Shown here: positions 18,189-27,352 of the stretch, piece by piece | Layout: each line of letters begins with the position of its first letter | Numbering within the stretch: the stretch's first letter is position 1 | DNA from: Haliea salexigens DSM 19537 | GTDB taxonomy: Bacteria; Pseudomonadota; Gammaproteobacteria; Pseudomonadales; Halieaceae | Reading direction: 5' to 3' | DNA length: 64,000 nucleotides | NCBI RefSeq assembly: GCF_000423125.1 | Contig: NZ_AUHJ01000003.1 | Span: forward strand, 186,001 to 250,000 | Notes under the pieces: model-generated | Seen by the model: the letters and a program-made list of their open reading frames with translations, nothing else | What the model was told of the DNA's origin: nothing | Databases searched by the model: none | Program-made: the position numbers and the translations under genes

Positions 18189-19514
18189 ATGAGCAACACC
18201 GACAAGAAAACCATTGGTTTCGTCAGCCTGGGCTGCCCCAAGGCCCTGGTGGATTCGGAGCGCATCCTGACCCAGCTCAAACTGGATGGCTACGACATTG
18301 TACCCACCTACGAAGATGCACAACTCGTGGTGGTCAATACCTGCGGTTTTATCGACAGCGCCAAACAGGAATCGCTGAACGCCATTGGCGAGGCCTTGAG
18401 CGAGAACGGTCGGGTGATCGTGACCGGCTGTATGGGCAAAGGGGCCGATGCCGATGCCATCCGCCAGTTGCACCCGAAAGTGCTCAGCGTGACCGGGCCT
18501 GCCGCCTATGAAGAGGTGGTCGGTGCAGTACACCAGTACGTGCCGCACACGCCGGTGCATGACCCCTATACCGACCTGGTGCCACCACAGGGCGTAAAAC
18601 TGACGCCGCGCCATTACGCCTACCTGAAAATATCGGAGGGCTGTAACCACCGCTGCAGCTTCTGCATCATCCCGCACATGCGCGGCGATCTGGTGAGCCG
18701 CCCGATCGGTGAGGTGATGGAAGAAGCCGAGCGGCTAGCGCGGGCGGGAGTGCGGGAACTGCTGGTCATTTCCCAGGACACCAGCGCCTACGGCGTCGAC
18801 CTGAAATACCGCACAGGCTTCTGGAACGGCCGGCCAATGAAAACCAGCATGCAGTCGCTGTGCGAAGGCCTCGCCGAGTTCGGCATCTGGGTACGGCTGC
18901 ACTACGTCTACCCCTACCCGCATGTTGACCATGTGTTGCCGCTGATGGCGGATGGCAAGATTCTTCCCTATCTCGATATTCCCTTTCAACACGGCAGCCC
19001 CAGTGTGCTCAAGCGCATGAAGCGGCCGGCGGCCGCGGAAAAATCCCTGGAGCGTATTCATCGCTGGCGCGAGACCTGCCCGGACATCACCCTGCGCAGC
19101 ACCTTTATCGTCGGCTTCCCGGGGGAAACCGATGCCGACTTCGACGTGCTGCTGGACTTCCTGCGCGAGGCCCAGCTCGACCGCGTAGGCTGTTTCCAGT
19201 ACTCGCCGGTCGCCGGGGCACCCGCCAACGATCTGCCGGACCCGGTACCGGCGGCGGTCAAACAGGAGCGCTGGGAGCGTTTTATGGCCCTGCAACAGGA
19301 GATCAGTGCGGCGAAGTTGCAGGCCAAAATCGGACGCAGGATCGAAATCCTCATCGACGAAGTGGACGACGAAGGCGCCATCGGCCGCTCCACGGCGGAC
19401 GCCCCGGAAATTGACGGCAAGGTCTACCTCGACGGCGTCACCGATCTCCAGCCCGGGGACTTCGTGGAAGCCGAAGTCACTGCCGCCGACGATTACGACC
19501 TCTGGGCCGGCTAG
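18189..19514 (+). CDS. rimO: Ribosomal protein S12 methylthiotransferase
   Basis: Radical-SAM enzyme that adds a methylthio group to the conserved aspartate of ribosomal protein S12. The 441-aa protein has the N-terminal MTTase domain with three cluster cysteines ([28 protein letters not shown]). The radical-SAM CxxxCxxC appears as CNHRCSFC near residue 155, and a C-terminal TRAM domain spans about 375-440. The VDSERI and [11 protein letters not shown] sequences are RimO rather than MiaB. It is followed 7 bp later by rsmE, another translation-apparatus modification gene. Confidence 0.96.
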   Translation: MSNTDKKTIGFVSLGCPKALVDSERILTQLKLDGYDIVPTYEDAQLVVVNTCGFIDSAKQESLNAIGEALSENGRVIVTGCMGKGADADAIRQLHPKVLSVTGPAAYEEVVGAVHQYVPHTPVHDPYTDLVPPQGVKLTPRHYAYLKISEGCNHRCSFCIIPHMRGDLVSRPIGEVMEEAERLARAGVRELLVISQDTSAYGVDLKYRTGFWNGRPMKTSMQSLCEGLAEFGIWVRLHYVYPYPHVDHVLPLMADGKILPYLDIPFQHGSPSVLKRMKRPAAAEKSLERIHRWRETCPDITLRSTFIVGFPGETDADFDVLLDFLREAQLDRVGCFQYSPVAGAPANDLPDPVPAAVKQERWERFMALQQEISAAKLQAKIGRRIEILIDEVDDEGAIGRSTADAPEIDGKVYLDGVTDLQPGDFVEAEVTAADDYDLWAG

Positions 19515-19521
19515 CACTGCA

Positions 19522-20229
19522 GTGAACCTGCTGCTGTTCAGGCCCCATGAGTGCTCGCCCGAGGGGCAGCTGCGCGTCACCGGCCGCCGCGCGCAACACC
19601 TGCGACAGGTGCTGCAGGCCAAACCCGGCGACGAACTGCAGGTGGGGCAAATCGATGGACTTATCGGCACGGCGGAGCTTGCAGCCATTGACGCGCACAG
19701 CGCCACGCTGCAGGTACAGCTACACCACGCCGCACCGACCAAACTCCCGGTGACACTGCTGGTAGCCTTGCCGCGACCGAAAATGCTACGGCGTATTCTG
19801 CGCAGTGCGGCGGAATTCGGCGTACGCGAGATTCACCTGCTGAACAGCTACCGCGTGGAGAAAAGCTACTGGCAAACCCCGGTGCTGGCGCCGGATGTGA
19901 TCGAGGAGTATCTGCTGCAGGGGCTGGAACAGGCGCGCGACACCGTATTGCCGGGGGTGCATTTGCAGCGACGTTTCAAGCCGTTTGTCGAGGATGTACT
20001 TCCGGGACTTATCGCAGGACAGTGCGCTTTGCTCGCCCATCCGGGCGCGGGACCGCTCGCACCCACAGCTTTGACGGAAAACACCGTGCTCGTTGTCGGG
20101 CCCGAGGGCGGCTTCATTCCCTATGAAGTGGAGAAGTTACTGATGGCGGGTTGTCGTCAGATAACACTGGGCGACCGCATTCTCCGGGTGGAGAATGCGG
20201 TCGCGGCACTGCTTGCGCGAGCGCTGTAG
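19522..20229 (+). CDS. rsmE: 16S rRNA (uracil-1498-N3)-methyltransferase
   Basis: SPOUT-class methyltransferase for U1498 of 16S rRNA, 235 aa. An N-terminal PUA-like domain is followed by the knotted SAM-binding domain, with VGPEGGFIPYEVEKL and LGDRILRVENAVAAL as the knot motifs. The frame opens much earlier inside rimO, but the GTG at 19522 gives the family start NLLLFRPHE, 7 bp after the rimO stop. It converges on a TonB-receptor gene with 6 bp between stops. The codons for the last knot motif form a perfect 15-bp inverted repeat, described separately. Confidence 0.93.
   Translation: MNLLLFRPHECSPEGQLRVTGRRAQHLRQVLQAKPGDELQVGQIDGLIGTAELAAIDAHSATLQVQLHHAAPTKLPVTLLVALPRPKMLRRILRSAAEFGVREIHLLNSYRVEKSYWQTPVLAPDVIEEYLLQGLEQARDTVLPGVHLQRRFKPFVEDVLPGLIAGQCALLAHPGAGPLAPTALTENTVLVVGPEGGFIPYEVEKLLMAGCRQITLGDRILRVENAVAALLARAL
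20171..20204. repeat. Perfect 15-bp inverted repeat inside the 3' end of rsmE
   Basis: Bases 20171-20185 (GCGACCGCATTCTCC) are the exact reverse complement of 20190-20204, with a GGGT loop. The palindrome lies within codons of the conserved GDRILRVENAVAA motif, 25 bp before the rsmE stop, and 32 bp past the end of the convergent TonB-receptor gene. It has no T run. It may act as a bidirectional terminator or mRNA 3'-end stabiliser embedded in the coding sequence, because the two genes leave almost no space between them. Confidence 0.75.
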
Positions 20230-20235
20230 GCGCGC

Positions 20236-22710
20236 CTAGAACCGGTACTGGATTTCAGCCCCGTACATGCGTGGCGGCGCCACCGCAAAACCACCGGTAC
20301 CGGAGGATTCCACCAGGGCGATACCCCCGTTGATGTAGTCCTCGTCGGTGAGGTTGGTGCCGTAGAGCGAAGCGCTCCAGCGTTCATCAATTGAAGTCCA
20401 GCCGAGCCGGGCACTGAGTTCGAACTGTTCATCCTCAAACCAGAGGCCGGTGGTACAGCTCAGCGCATCGAAACAGAACTCCATATCGAACTTCCAGCTG
20501 GCCTGGATGCGCGGCAGGAAGGTGCCCCAGGCGGTATCCAGTGCGTACTGCGCTGACAGCAGGTAGCTCTGCTCGGGCAGGCGTGGCAGGTTTTCACTGG
20601 AACGGTCGTTGGGGCAGGAATCGACCTGTATCAGGCTGAGGTCGGCGCGCACGCAGTTCGCGGCCGGTGGCTGTGCAGTGTCAGCAATGGTGATCTGCGT
20701 GTCCATGAACTCCTTGATTTCACCATCCGTGAAGGTCGCGTTAAAGCCGATAATCAACCTGTCGGTCGCCAACCAGGTGGTTTCCAGTTCAAACCCCTTG
20801 ATAGTCGAATCTGCCGCGTTGATGGTGGCAGGTGACGGCGAGTTCACCTCCGGGTTGATGACCAGCGTGGTCAACTGGCGGTTGGTGTAGTCGCTATAAA
20901 ATAGCGCGCCGTTGAGCCGCAACCGGCGATCGAGCAGGTCCAGTTTGAAACCCAGCTCGATATTCTGCACTTCCTCCGGCTCGAAAGGCTCGAGCTCGCC
21001 GGTGGGCGACTCGGACAGCCCCCCGGACAGGAAGCCCTCGCTGTAGGTGAGATACAGGCTGCCCTGATCCAGCCACTCACTCTCCCCGATCAGATACTGA
21101 ATGCTGGCCATGGGGGTGACATCGCTGTTGGAGATCTTGCGCTGGCGCACGTCACTCTCATCGAGAATAAAAGCCGGGTTGTACTCGAACCCGGGGCGCT
21201 GCACCACGAAAAGACCGCCTCCCACCGGGATTGCCGCGCCGCCGTTGGCATCCAGCGTACTGGTGTCTATCGCGTAGTCCTGTACCCGCAGGTCGCGGCT
21301 TTCATCGGTGTAGCGCAGCCCGAGCGTGGTGCGCCACTGCGGCGTGAACTCCCACTCCACCTGCGCATAAGCAGCGACGGCATCGTTCTTCGCGGTCAGG
21401 CTGCTGGGTGAAATATTGAGAAAGAACAGGTTAGCGATCGCCGGATCGAACGGACCCAGGAAACTGATGCTCTGCCGCCCGCCGCTCTCTTCCTGATACC
21501 AGAACAGCCCGGTGACATACTGCATGCGATCATCGAAGGCACTGCCGATGAGCTGGAACTCCTGGCTGTACTGGTCGCTTTCTCCGGCACCACCCTGCGG
21601 GTGTACCGTATTGGTGCGGTGCAGAAACGGTATACCCGTATGATCGAGCTCATCATTCTGTGACGCTTCGGTGAAGCGATAGGCACTGATGCTCTTGAGA
21701 GAAAGGTCCGGATTGATGGCCCACTCCGCCACCAGGGACGCCCCGCGGTTCTCGGCCTTGTAGTCACCGCCGAGGTCGGAGATCACAGTGCGCGGATCGC
21801 CGCCACCGGCCTGCGCTGCGTCCTCACAGAAATCAGCCAACGTGCGGCCCGTGGCGGGACCAATCGCGATGGCGTTGAACAGGGCCGCCTGCCAGCCGTT
21901 GGCACCTTCAACGTTGACGCATTTCTGCGGGCGCATTTTCTGATCCGTGTCGGCCCAGTTCAGGTTCAGGTCGAGCACCAGGTCTTCCGTGGCTGTCCAG
22001 CGGGTCTGCCAGATCAGGCTCTGACGATCCTCATCCATGTAATCTTCGCCGTCGAAGAGATTTTCAATCTGGCCATCGCGCTTGCGGGTCACGCCTGAAA
22101 GGCGGGTCCAGACTGAATCGGTCAGCGGTACGTTGAGCACAAACTCCGTATCCAGGCGGTCGTAATTACCCACCCGCAGGCCCACCGAACCTTCAAAATC
22201 CTCCACCGGCTTATTGGTGGTAAACACCAGCGCGCCACCGGTGGTGTTTTTGCCAAACAGGGTGCCCTGGGGGCCACGCAGCACCTGCACGGACTGTATG
22301 TCGTTCAGGTCCAGCAGCGCGCCATCCGGTCGGCCGAGGTAAACATCGTCGATATAAATCCCCACGCCGGAGTCGATGTTCTCCCCCGTGTTGCGCTGGC
22401 CGACACCGCGAATGTACACGCTCGCCAGCGGTGCCGAGCCGTTGGCTTCGACCACGTCGATATTGGGCGCCAGCGTGTTGAGGTCGGCAAGGTTGCGTAC
22501 GCCCGCCTCGCGCAGGGCCGTGGCATCCAGCGCGGTCACCGCCAGCGGCGTTTCCTGCAGGCTCTCGGCGCGCTTGCGCGCTGTCACAACCACCTCCTCA
22601 AGCACCATGCCCTGGGCGAGCACGGAGTTGGGAACAGCCGCCGAGCAGGCGGCCGCCACGGCCAGTGACAGAACAGATATCCGAGACGTTTTCTGCTTCA
22701 CCATCAACAT
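20236..22710 (-). CDS. TonB-dependent outer membrane receptor
   Basis: Outer-membrane beta-barrel transporter of 824 aa that imports a ligand with energy from TonB-ExbBD. Residues 1-33 are a signal peptide (hydrophobic LSLAVAAACSAAV, then VLAQ). A TonB-box-like VVVTARKR follows, then a plug domain with VYIRGVGQRN, SVQVLRGPQGTLFGKNTTGG and the rest of the barrel. The C terminus is YRF, ending in the aromatic residue needed for barrel assembly. An upstream Fur box indicates iron control, so the ligand is likely a ferric siderophore or heme-like compound; the specific ligand is unknown. GAGGTG lies before the ATG at 22710. No partner uptake genes adjoin it. Confidence 0.93.
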   Translation of the reverse strand: MLMVKQKTSRISVLSLAVAAACSAAVPNSVLAQGMVLEEVVVTARKRAESLQETPLAVTALDATALREAGVRNLADLNTLAPNIDVVEANGSAPLASVYIRGVGQRNTGENIDSGVGIYIDDVYLGRPDGALLDLNDIQSVQVLRGPQGTLFGKNTTGGALVFTTNKPVEDFEGSVGLRVGNYDRLDTEFVLNVPLTDSVWTRLSGVTRKRDGQIENLFDGEDYMDEDRQSLIWQTRWTATEDLVLDLNLNWADTDQKMRPQKCVNVEGANGWQAALFNAIAIGPATGRTLADFCEDAAQAGGGDPRTVISDLGGDYKAENRGASLVAEWAINPDLSLKSISAYRFTEASQNDELDHTGIPFLHRTNTVHPQGGAGESDQYSQEFQLIGSAFDDRMQYVTGLFWYQEESGGRQSISFLGPFDPAIANLFFLNISPSSLTAKNDAVAAYAQVEWEFTPQWRTTLGLRYTDESRDLRVQDYAIDTSTLDANGGAAIPVGGGLFVVQRPGFEYNPAFILDESDVRQRKISNSDVTPMASIQYLIGESEWLDQGSLYLTYSEGFLSGGLSESPTGELEPFEPEEVQNIELGFKLDLLDRRLRLNGALFYSDYTNRQLTTLVINPEVNSPSPATINAADSTIKGFELETTWLATDRLIIGFNATFTDGEIKEFMDTQITIADTAQPPAANCVRADLSLIQVDSCPNDRSSENLPRLPEQSYLLSAQYALDTAWGTFLPRIQASWKFDMEFCFDALSCTTGLWFEDEQFELSARLGWTSIDERWSASLYGTNLTDEDYINGGIALVESSGTGGFAVAPPRMYGAEIQYRF

Positions 22711-22724
22711 CTATTGCACCTCAC

Positions 22725-22743
22725 TATTATGATTATCATTATC
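22725..22743 (-). promoter_or_regulatory. Fur box upstream of the TonB receptor
   Basis: The 19 bases at 22725-22743 match 16 of 19 positions of the palindromic Fur consensus, including an intact ATGATTATCATTAT core. The site ends 15 bp upstream of the receptor ATG, where Fe-Fur would block transcription start or early elongation. The surrounding 150 bp to msrA have no gene. Confidence 0.8.
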
Positions 22744-22866
22744 GCGCGATCGCTCATACTAACAGCGATTAGTCTGGATTAAAGCAAGCTTTGCGTCGCG
22801 CCGACAAGGCGACAAAATACCGCGATCGGGGCAGTGTGGCAGGCTTGGGGCACCGCCCCTCACGTT

Positions 22867-23532
22867 TCAGGTTTCGCGCCCGGCGTGCACGCCAACCGGA
22901 CAGCTTACCCCCGTACCACCCAGGCCACAGTAGCCACCCGGATTCTTCGCCAGGTACTGCTGGTGGTACTCTTCGGCGTAATAAAACGGGGGCGCCGGAG
23001 ATATCTCGGTGGTGATCGCACCGTAGCCGGACTGCTCCAGTGCCCGCTGGAAGTCATCCCTGCTCGCCAGCGCCTGTGCCTGCTGCTCGTTGCCGTAGGT
23101 GTAAATGGCGGAGCGATATTGTGTGCCCCGGTCATTGCCCTGCCGCATGCCCTGCGTGGGGTCGTGGCCCTCCCAGAAGCGCTGCAGGAGCTCGGCATAG
23201 CTGACCTGCGCGGGATCAAACACCACCAGCACAACCTCGGTGTGCCCGGTACCACCGCTGCACACTTCTTGATAAGCGGGGTTGGGCGTATGGCCGCCGG
23301 CATAGCCCGCTGCAGTGGTGTACACACCGGGCAATTGCCAGAACAAGCGTTCTACGCCCCAGAAGCAGCCCATGCCGAATACAGCCTGCTGCAACGGCGC
23401 AGGGAAAGGCCCTTGTAGCGGGTGGCCGTTGACGAAGTGCGCAGCGGGCACAGGCATGGCTTCGCTGCGGCCCGGCAAGGCAGACCCGGCATCGGGCAAT
23501 GCGTGTTTCTTGCGAATATCAAACAGACTCAT
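22867..23532 (-). CDS. msrA: Peptide methionine-S-sulfoxide reductase A
   Basis: Repairs the S epimer of methionine sulfoxide in proteins, with thioredoxin as reductant. The catalytic Cys56 lies in [32 protein letters not shown] and [17 protein letters not shown] follow. C-terminal resolving cysteines occur in GGYCG and GVSCPVG. The ATG at 23532 is chosen, with AGAGGTGA just upstream, giving 221 aa; the frame stays open further upstream without family similarity. The N-terminal 45 residues before the core are typical of the longer E. coli-like MsrA. Confidence 0.96.
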   Translation of the reverse strand: MSLFDIRKKHALPDAGSALPGRSEAMPVPAAHFVNGHPLQGPFPAPLQQAVFGMGCFWGVERLFWQLPGVYTTAAGYAGGHTPNPAYQEVCSGGTGHTEVVLVVFDPAQVSYAELLQRFWEGHDPTQGMRQGNDRGTQYRSAIYTYGNEQQAQALASRDDFQRALEQSGYGAITTEISPAPPFYYAEEYHQQYLAKNPGGYCGLGGTGVSCPVGVHAGRET

Positions 23533-23735
23533 GCGGTTCACCTCTACCTGACAGAAAGCCCAGTGTACTGCCCTTCCCGTTTCTGGTGTAGCGGGTGTAA
23601 GCTGCCCGAACGGCATTCCCGCAGCGCTGCCACTGTACTGTCACACTTTTGCCCTAACGTGCAGGCAGAAGCACCCCGGCGCAGTGAACCAAAGTGTAGA
23701 CGCCGGGTCTGACTGGGAAGAACAAGGACTGCAAA

Positions 23736-23927
23736 ATGAATACACACAACGAAACATTCAACCCGGGGGCACTGTGTAGCCGCAAACTGTGGCGACTTGT
23801 CTCTGGGAAGGAACAACAGCCGCAACTGGACGAGGGCAGCCTGCGCAGCGCCGTTGCGGAACTGGCCGAACGGCGCACTTATCTCACTGAGCTGGAACGC
23901 CTGGGCAAGCTCGACCCGCGGCACTGA
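23736..23927 (+). CDS. Small hypothetical protein, 63 aa
   Basis: I do not recognise this protein. AAGGA at 23724-23728 precedes the ATG at good distance, and the stop is 13 bp before the next gene, so it looks like the first gene of the small-protein/VWA/J-domain run. The sequence is soluble and charged. Its C-terminal half (SLRSAVAELAERRTYLTELERLGKL) should form one or two amphipathic helices, a possible coiled-coil docking segment. A single cysteine is at residue 15. The antisense frames are not better candidates. Confidence 0.6.
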   Translation: MNTHNETFNPGALCSRKLWRLVSGKEQQPQLDEGSLRSAVAELAERRTYLTELERLGKLDPRH

Positions 23928-23940
23928 CGCAGCCTCCGCC

Positions 23941-24627
23941 ATGGCGAAACCTCCTGCGCAAAACTCCAGTTCACAAGACATCCAGGCTTTTCTCGGCACC
24001 GCCAAGGCCGTGGCGGTGTTTGCGCAACGACAGCCACGGCTTGTCTTCGCCATCGACGCCACCGCCAGCCGCGAGCCCACCTGGGCCATGGCGCGCGACC
24101 GACAGGCCGCCATGTTCCACAGTGCCAGCAAGCTTGCCGCGATCAGTATCCAGCTGTGCTATTACCGTGGTTTCCAGGAATTCAAGGCGAGTCCGTGGCT
24201 GACTGACAGCGACGCCCTGGCGCAACAAATGGCGCGTGTGCGCTGCCAGGGCGGTCACACGCAAATCAGACGCCTGCTGCGTCACGCCCTCACCGTACAC
24301 CAGGAAAATCCCATCCGCGGCCTGGTATTTATTGGCGATGCGCTGGAAGAGCCGGCAGATGATGTCTGCCAGCTCGCGGGACAGTGCGGCCTGCGCAAGC
24401 TCCCGCTGTTTCTGTTCCAGGAAGGTCGCGACCCCGCTGTGCAGAAAACCTTTCAGTCCATGGCGCGCGTAAGTGGCGGGGCCTGGGCGCGTTTCGATCA
24501 GCACAGTGCGAACACCTTGGCAGATCTGCTTGGCGCCGTGGCCTGCTATGCCTCGGGTGGCCGCGAAGCGCTGGAGAATCACCCCGGCCAAGGTGCTAGA
24601 CTGCTGCTTCAACAGTTGAAACCCTGA
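23941..24627 (+). CDS. VWA-like domain protein
   Basis: Cytoplasmic protein of 228 aa. After a 30-residue lead, PRLVFAIDATASREPTW gives a hydrophobic strand plus D39-A-T41-A-S43, a metal-site motif of the von Willebrand A fold (DxTxS form). GLVFIGDALEEPADD near 130 and LPLFLFQEGRDP near 165 are the expected further strands of the same Rossmann-like fold. Nothing suggests secretion. It is 13 bp after the 63-aa gene and 8 bp before a J-domain gene; the fixed neighbourhood suggests a complex that handles a protein client. The specific function is unknown. Confidence 0.72.
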   Translation: MAKPPAQNSSSQDIQAFLGTAKAVAVFAQRQPRLVFAIDATASREPTWAMARDRQAAMFHSASKLAAISIQLCYYRGFQEFKASPWLTDSDALAQQMARVRCQGGHTQIRRLLRHALTVHQENPIRGLVFIGDALEEPADDVCQLAGQCGLRKLPLFLFQEGRDPAVQKTFQSMARVSGGAWARFDQHSANTLADLLGAVACYASGGREALENHPGQGARLLLQQLKP

Positions 24628-24635
24628 GGGCCTAC

Positions 24636-25355
24636 GTGCCGAGACTTCTGCTCCTGCTGGCCATTGCCGCAGTCCTTTACATCCTCTATGTCCGCGCGCG
24701 ATCGCTGCCACCCCACAAGCGCAAGGCACAGTACATCAAGCTCGGGCTGGCGGCAGTCGCTATTGTCGTTTTATTTCTTACGCTAACCGGGCGCATGCAT
24801 TGGGTCGGCGCTGCGCTCACCGGCCTGCTGGTGGCCGGCAGGCAGCTACTGCCCCTGCTGATACGGCTGTTCCCGATGCTCTCTTCACTGCGCAACTCAT
24901 CGGCAAGCGCGGGGCAGGGCCGACAATCCACTGTAGACAGCGCCGTGCTGCGTATGCATCTGGACCATGACAGCGGCAAGCTCAGTGGCGAGGTGCTGAC
25001 CGGCCCGTTCAAGGACTGGCGACTCGATGAACTGGATCGCACGCAACTGGAAACCCTACTGCAGTATTGCCGGCAGGAAGACAGTGATTCTGTACAACTT
25101 CTGGACAGCTACCTGCAGCAGCGCTTCCCGGGCGAGACTGATTTTGGTCAGCAGAGCTCCAAGCCGCCGCCCCACAGCCAGAGCGGACTCAGCCGTAGCG
25201 AAGCGCTGGCTATTCTAGGCCTCGGCGATGAGGCCACGGATGATGATATTGTTGCCGCGCACCGCAGCCTGATGCAAAAACTGCATCCAGACCGCGGCGG
25301 CAACCACTACCTTGCCGCCAAGGTGAACGAAGCCAAAGACTTCCTGCTGGGGTAA
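24636..25355 (+). CDS. Membrane-anchored J-domain protein
   Basis: Hsp70 co-chaperone of 239 aa. Hydrophobic stretches at about 3-17, 36-52 and 56-78 anchor it to the inner membrane, and the J domain sits at the extreme C terminus (about 187-239) with the HPD triad in LMQKLHPDRGG. This layout resembles the TIM14/Pam18 and DjlA-like classes rather than DnaJ, since zinc fingers are lacking. Translation starts at a GTG 8 bp after the VWA gene. It probably recruits DnaK to the membrane; the client may be the VWA protein or the downstream envelope protease. Confidence 0.85.
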   Translation: MPRLLLLLAIAAVLYILYVRARSLPPHKRKAQYIKLGLAAVAIVVLFLTLTGRMHWVGAALTGLLVAGRQLLPLLIRLFPMLSSLRNSSASAGQGRQSTVDSAVLRMHLDHDSGKLSGEVLTGPFKDWRLDELDRTQLETLLQYCRQEDSDSVQLLDSYLQQRFPGETDFGQQSSKPPPHSQSGLSRSEALAILGLGDEATDDDIVAAHRSLMQKLHPDRGGNHYLAAKVNEAKDFLLG

Positions 25356-25440
25356 AACAGACGGCGCAATGCAGGCTGGTGTACATCGTGACGACTCTTT
25401 ACACTGCGCGCCGCACACGGTTAAGAGGAGCCCGAGAGCC

Positions 25441-25761
25441 ATGAGTGAGGTATTTGTCGTCCGCAATCAGCTTGGCCACTACTGGGGCAAAAGCAAAAGC
25501 TGGGTAGACGGTCGCGACGCCCGTCAGGTGGCGCGCCTGAAGCATCACGATGAAGGCGTCAACCTGCTGTTCGAGCTCAGCAGCAAGGATGTGGCACTGC
25601 GCGGGGAAGTCGTGGCGGCGCAAACCGATGAGCGCGGCGAACCGGCCATAGAAGCCAGCCATCACCCGCTGCCGGACGCGGAGCAGGATTTACTCACAGA
25701 GACGGAACAGAATCCATCAGCTACCGGTCAAATCGGGGCTGAAACAACCACCACGAGGTGA
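25441..25761 (+). CDS. Conserved hypothetical protein, 106 aa
   Basis: No function is recognised. The first 60 residues ([25 protein letters not shown]) look like a compact beta-rich domain; a GLY-x-WGK-type opening and [14 protein letters not shown] are distinctive. The last 40 residues are acidic and low in complexity (Asp, Glu, Thr), probably disordered. An AGAGGAG at 25424-25430 precedes the ATG at 25441. It ends 10 bp before htpX, so the two are probably translated from one message. Confidence 0.65.
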   Translation: MSEVFVVRNQLGHYWGKSKSWVDGRDARQVARLKHHDEGVNLLFELSSKDVALRGEVVAAQTDERGEPAIEASHHPLPDAEQDLLTETEQNPSATGQIGAETTTTR

Positions 25762-25771
25762 AACAACGACC

Positions 25772-26653
25772 ATGAGAATCCTGCTCTTCCTTGCCACAAA
25801 CATCGCGGTACTGGTACTGGTCAGCATTATTTTCAATCTGCTGGGCCTTGAGGGCATTCTTGCCGCGAACGGCGTTGACCTGAACCTGGGTCCGCTGCTG
25901 ATCTTCTGCGCCCTGTTCGGGTTCGGCGGCTCACTTATTTCGCTGTTTCTCTCCAAGTGGCTGGCCAAGCGGGGCACCGGAACCCACATCATCGAACAGC
26001 CACGCAATCGAGACGAGCAGTGGCTGCTCGATACCGTGCGGGAGCTCGCCGAAGAGGCCGGCATCGGCATGCCCGAAGTGGGGGTTTTCCCCTCGGAGGC
26101 AGCCAATGCCTTTGCCACCGGCTGGAACCGCAACGCGGCACTGGTCGCGGTTTCCAGCGGCATGCTGGAGCGCTTCCAGCCCGCTGAGGTGCGCGCTGTC
26201 ATGGCACACGAAATCGGCCACGTAGCCAACGGCGATATGGTGACACTCACCCTGATCCAGGGCGTGGTCAACACCTTCGTCATGTTTCTGGCGCGCATTA
26301 TCGGCCACACCGTGGACCGCGTCATTTTCAAGACGGAGCGCGGTTACGGCATTGGCTATTACGTGGTCACGATCGTTGCGGAACTGGTGTTGGGCTTCCT
26401 CGCCAGCATGATCGTGTTCTGGTTCTCGCGCTGGCGCGAATACCGTGCGGATGCCGCCGGCGCAAGGCTGGCCGGTGGCGGCGCGATGGTGGCAGCCCTG
26501 CAGCGCCTGCGTGCCGAGCAGGGCCTGCCCCAGGACCTGCCGGGCGAGCTGACCGCCTTTGGCATCAGCGAGCAGATGAAGGAGGGTTTCTCCGCCCTCT
26601 TCCGTTCACATCCGCCGCTGGAGGATCGTATCAGGGCCCTGCAGCAGGGCTGA
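25772..26653 (+). CDS. htpX: Membrane zinc metalloprotease HtpX
   Basis: Inner-membrane M48 protease that degrades misfolded membrane proteins, overlapping with FtsH. The 293-aa product has two N-terminal membrane helices (3-22 and about 40-60). The zinc site HEIGH is at 146-150 with the third ligand region [13 protein letters not shown] near 225, and two more helices lie between. It follows a J-domain gene and the 106-aa gene, a plausible membrane-quality-control run. Its 3' end overlaps the convergent EthD-type gene by 23 bp. Confidence 0.96.
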   Translation: MRILLFLATNIAVLVLVSIIFNLLGLEGILAANGVDLNLGPLLIFCALFGFGGSLISLFLSKWLAKRGTGTHIIEQPRNRDEQWLLDTVRELAEEAGIGMPEVGVFPSEAANAFATGWNRNAALVAVSSGMLERFQPAEVRAVMAHEIGHVANGDMVTLTLIQGVVNTFVMFLARIIGHTVDRVIFKTERGYGIGYYVVTIVAELVLGFLASMIVFWFSRWREYRADAAGARLAGGGAMVAALQRLRAEQGLPQDLPGELTAFGISEQMKEGFSALFRSHPPLEDRIRALQQG

Positions 26654-27344
26654 ACCAGTACGCGCTCATCGGCACCACGTCGATCCTGTCGAAGTCGATG
26701 AAGCGCGCACAACTTTCCATCATGGCATTCTGGTTTGCCTCCAGCGTCGCGTCGTCCTGCGCGGCGTAGAAGCTGTGCGCGGATGTCATGGCGTCGGCGG
26801 GGAAGTCTTCCTCGACGATCGCGTCCAGCGTCGGGCCACCCTCATCGAGGGCACAGACCACCAGATTCTGACGGTACCCGAAGGTAGACTGGGTATCGAT
26901 GGCCACCTGCCAGTGGCTGCCTTTCCAGATATTGAGCCACTCAGGCACCGTCAACCGGGGAGGACGCTGCAGCAGGGCAACCTGGCAGAAGCCGGTCACC
27001 CGCGCGTCAGCGCCCGGCGGATGCGTGTCGTTGACAATCGGCTCGGCCTCGGCCACCAGCCACGCGTGGCTGCGGGCAACCAGCTCGGGTACCAGTGCCG
27101 CTGGTTGCGGCCTGCGCCAGGCATCGTCGAGCCAGACTGAAAGCAGCGCGTCCGGCAAGGGGCCGCCACTGGCGAGGCGTTTGTCCGCTGCAGGCGCCAC
27201 AGCGGAATCCACTACTGCCAGACGCAATCCACGCACAGACTCCAAACGCTGCAATGCCGGCACCAGGTCTGCCAGCAGTCCCGCACGAAACGCATCTTCT
27301 CCCACTGCGGCCACACGCCACAGGCAATACTGTACTTTCTCCAT
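26631..27344 (-). CDS. EthD-domain protein, tandem form
   Basis: A 237-aa protein resembling two EthD/dimeric alpha-beta barrel units in one chain: [20 protein letters not shown] opens the first, and [20 protein letters not shown] with the trailing FGYRQNLV opens the second. EthD proteins accompany catabolic oxygenase and dehydrogenase systems; activity here is not known. The ATG at 27344 is preceded by a strong AGGAGG. The gene is 8 bp after an SDR gene and surely co-transcribed with it. Confidence 0.75.
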   Translation of the reverse strand: MEKVQYCLWRVAAVGEDAFRAGLLADLVPALQRLESVRGLRLAVVDSAVAPAADKRLASGGPLPDALLSVWLDDAWRRPQPAALVPELVARSHAWLVAEAEPIVNDTHPPGADARVTGFCQVALLQRPPRLTVPEWLNIWKGSHWQVAIDTQSTFGYRQNLVVCALDEGGPTLDAIVEEDFPADAMTSAHSFYAAQDDATLEANQNAMMESCARFIDFDRIDVVPMSAYWFSPAAGP

Positions 27345-27352
27345 GAAACCTC

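Noticed and set aside
22847-22859. Small GGGGC/GCCCC hairpin after msrA as terminator
   Set aside because: Only a 5-bp stem, no T run; too common in GC-rich DNA to call.
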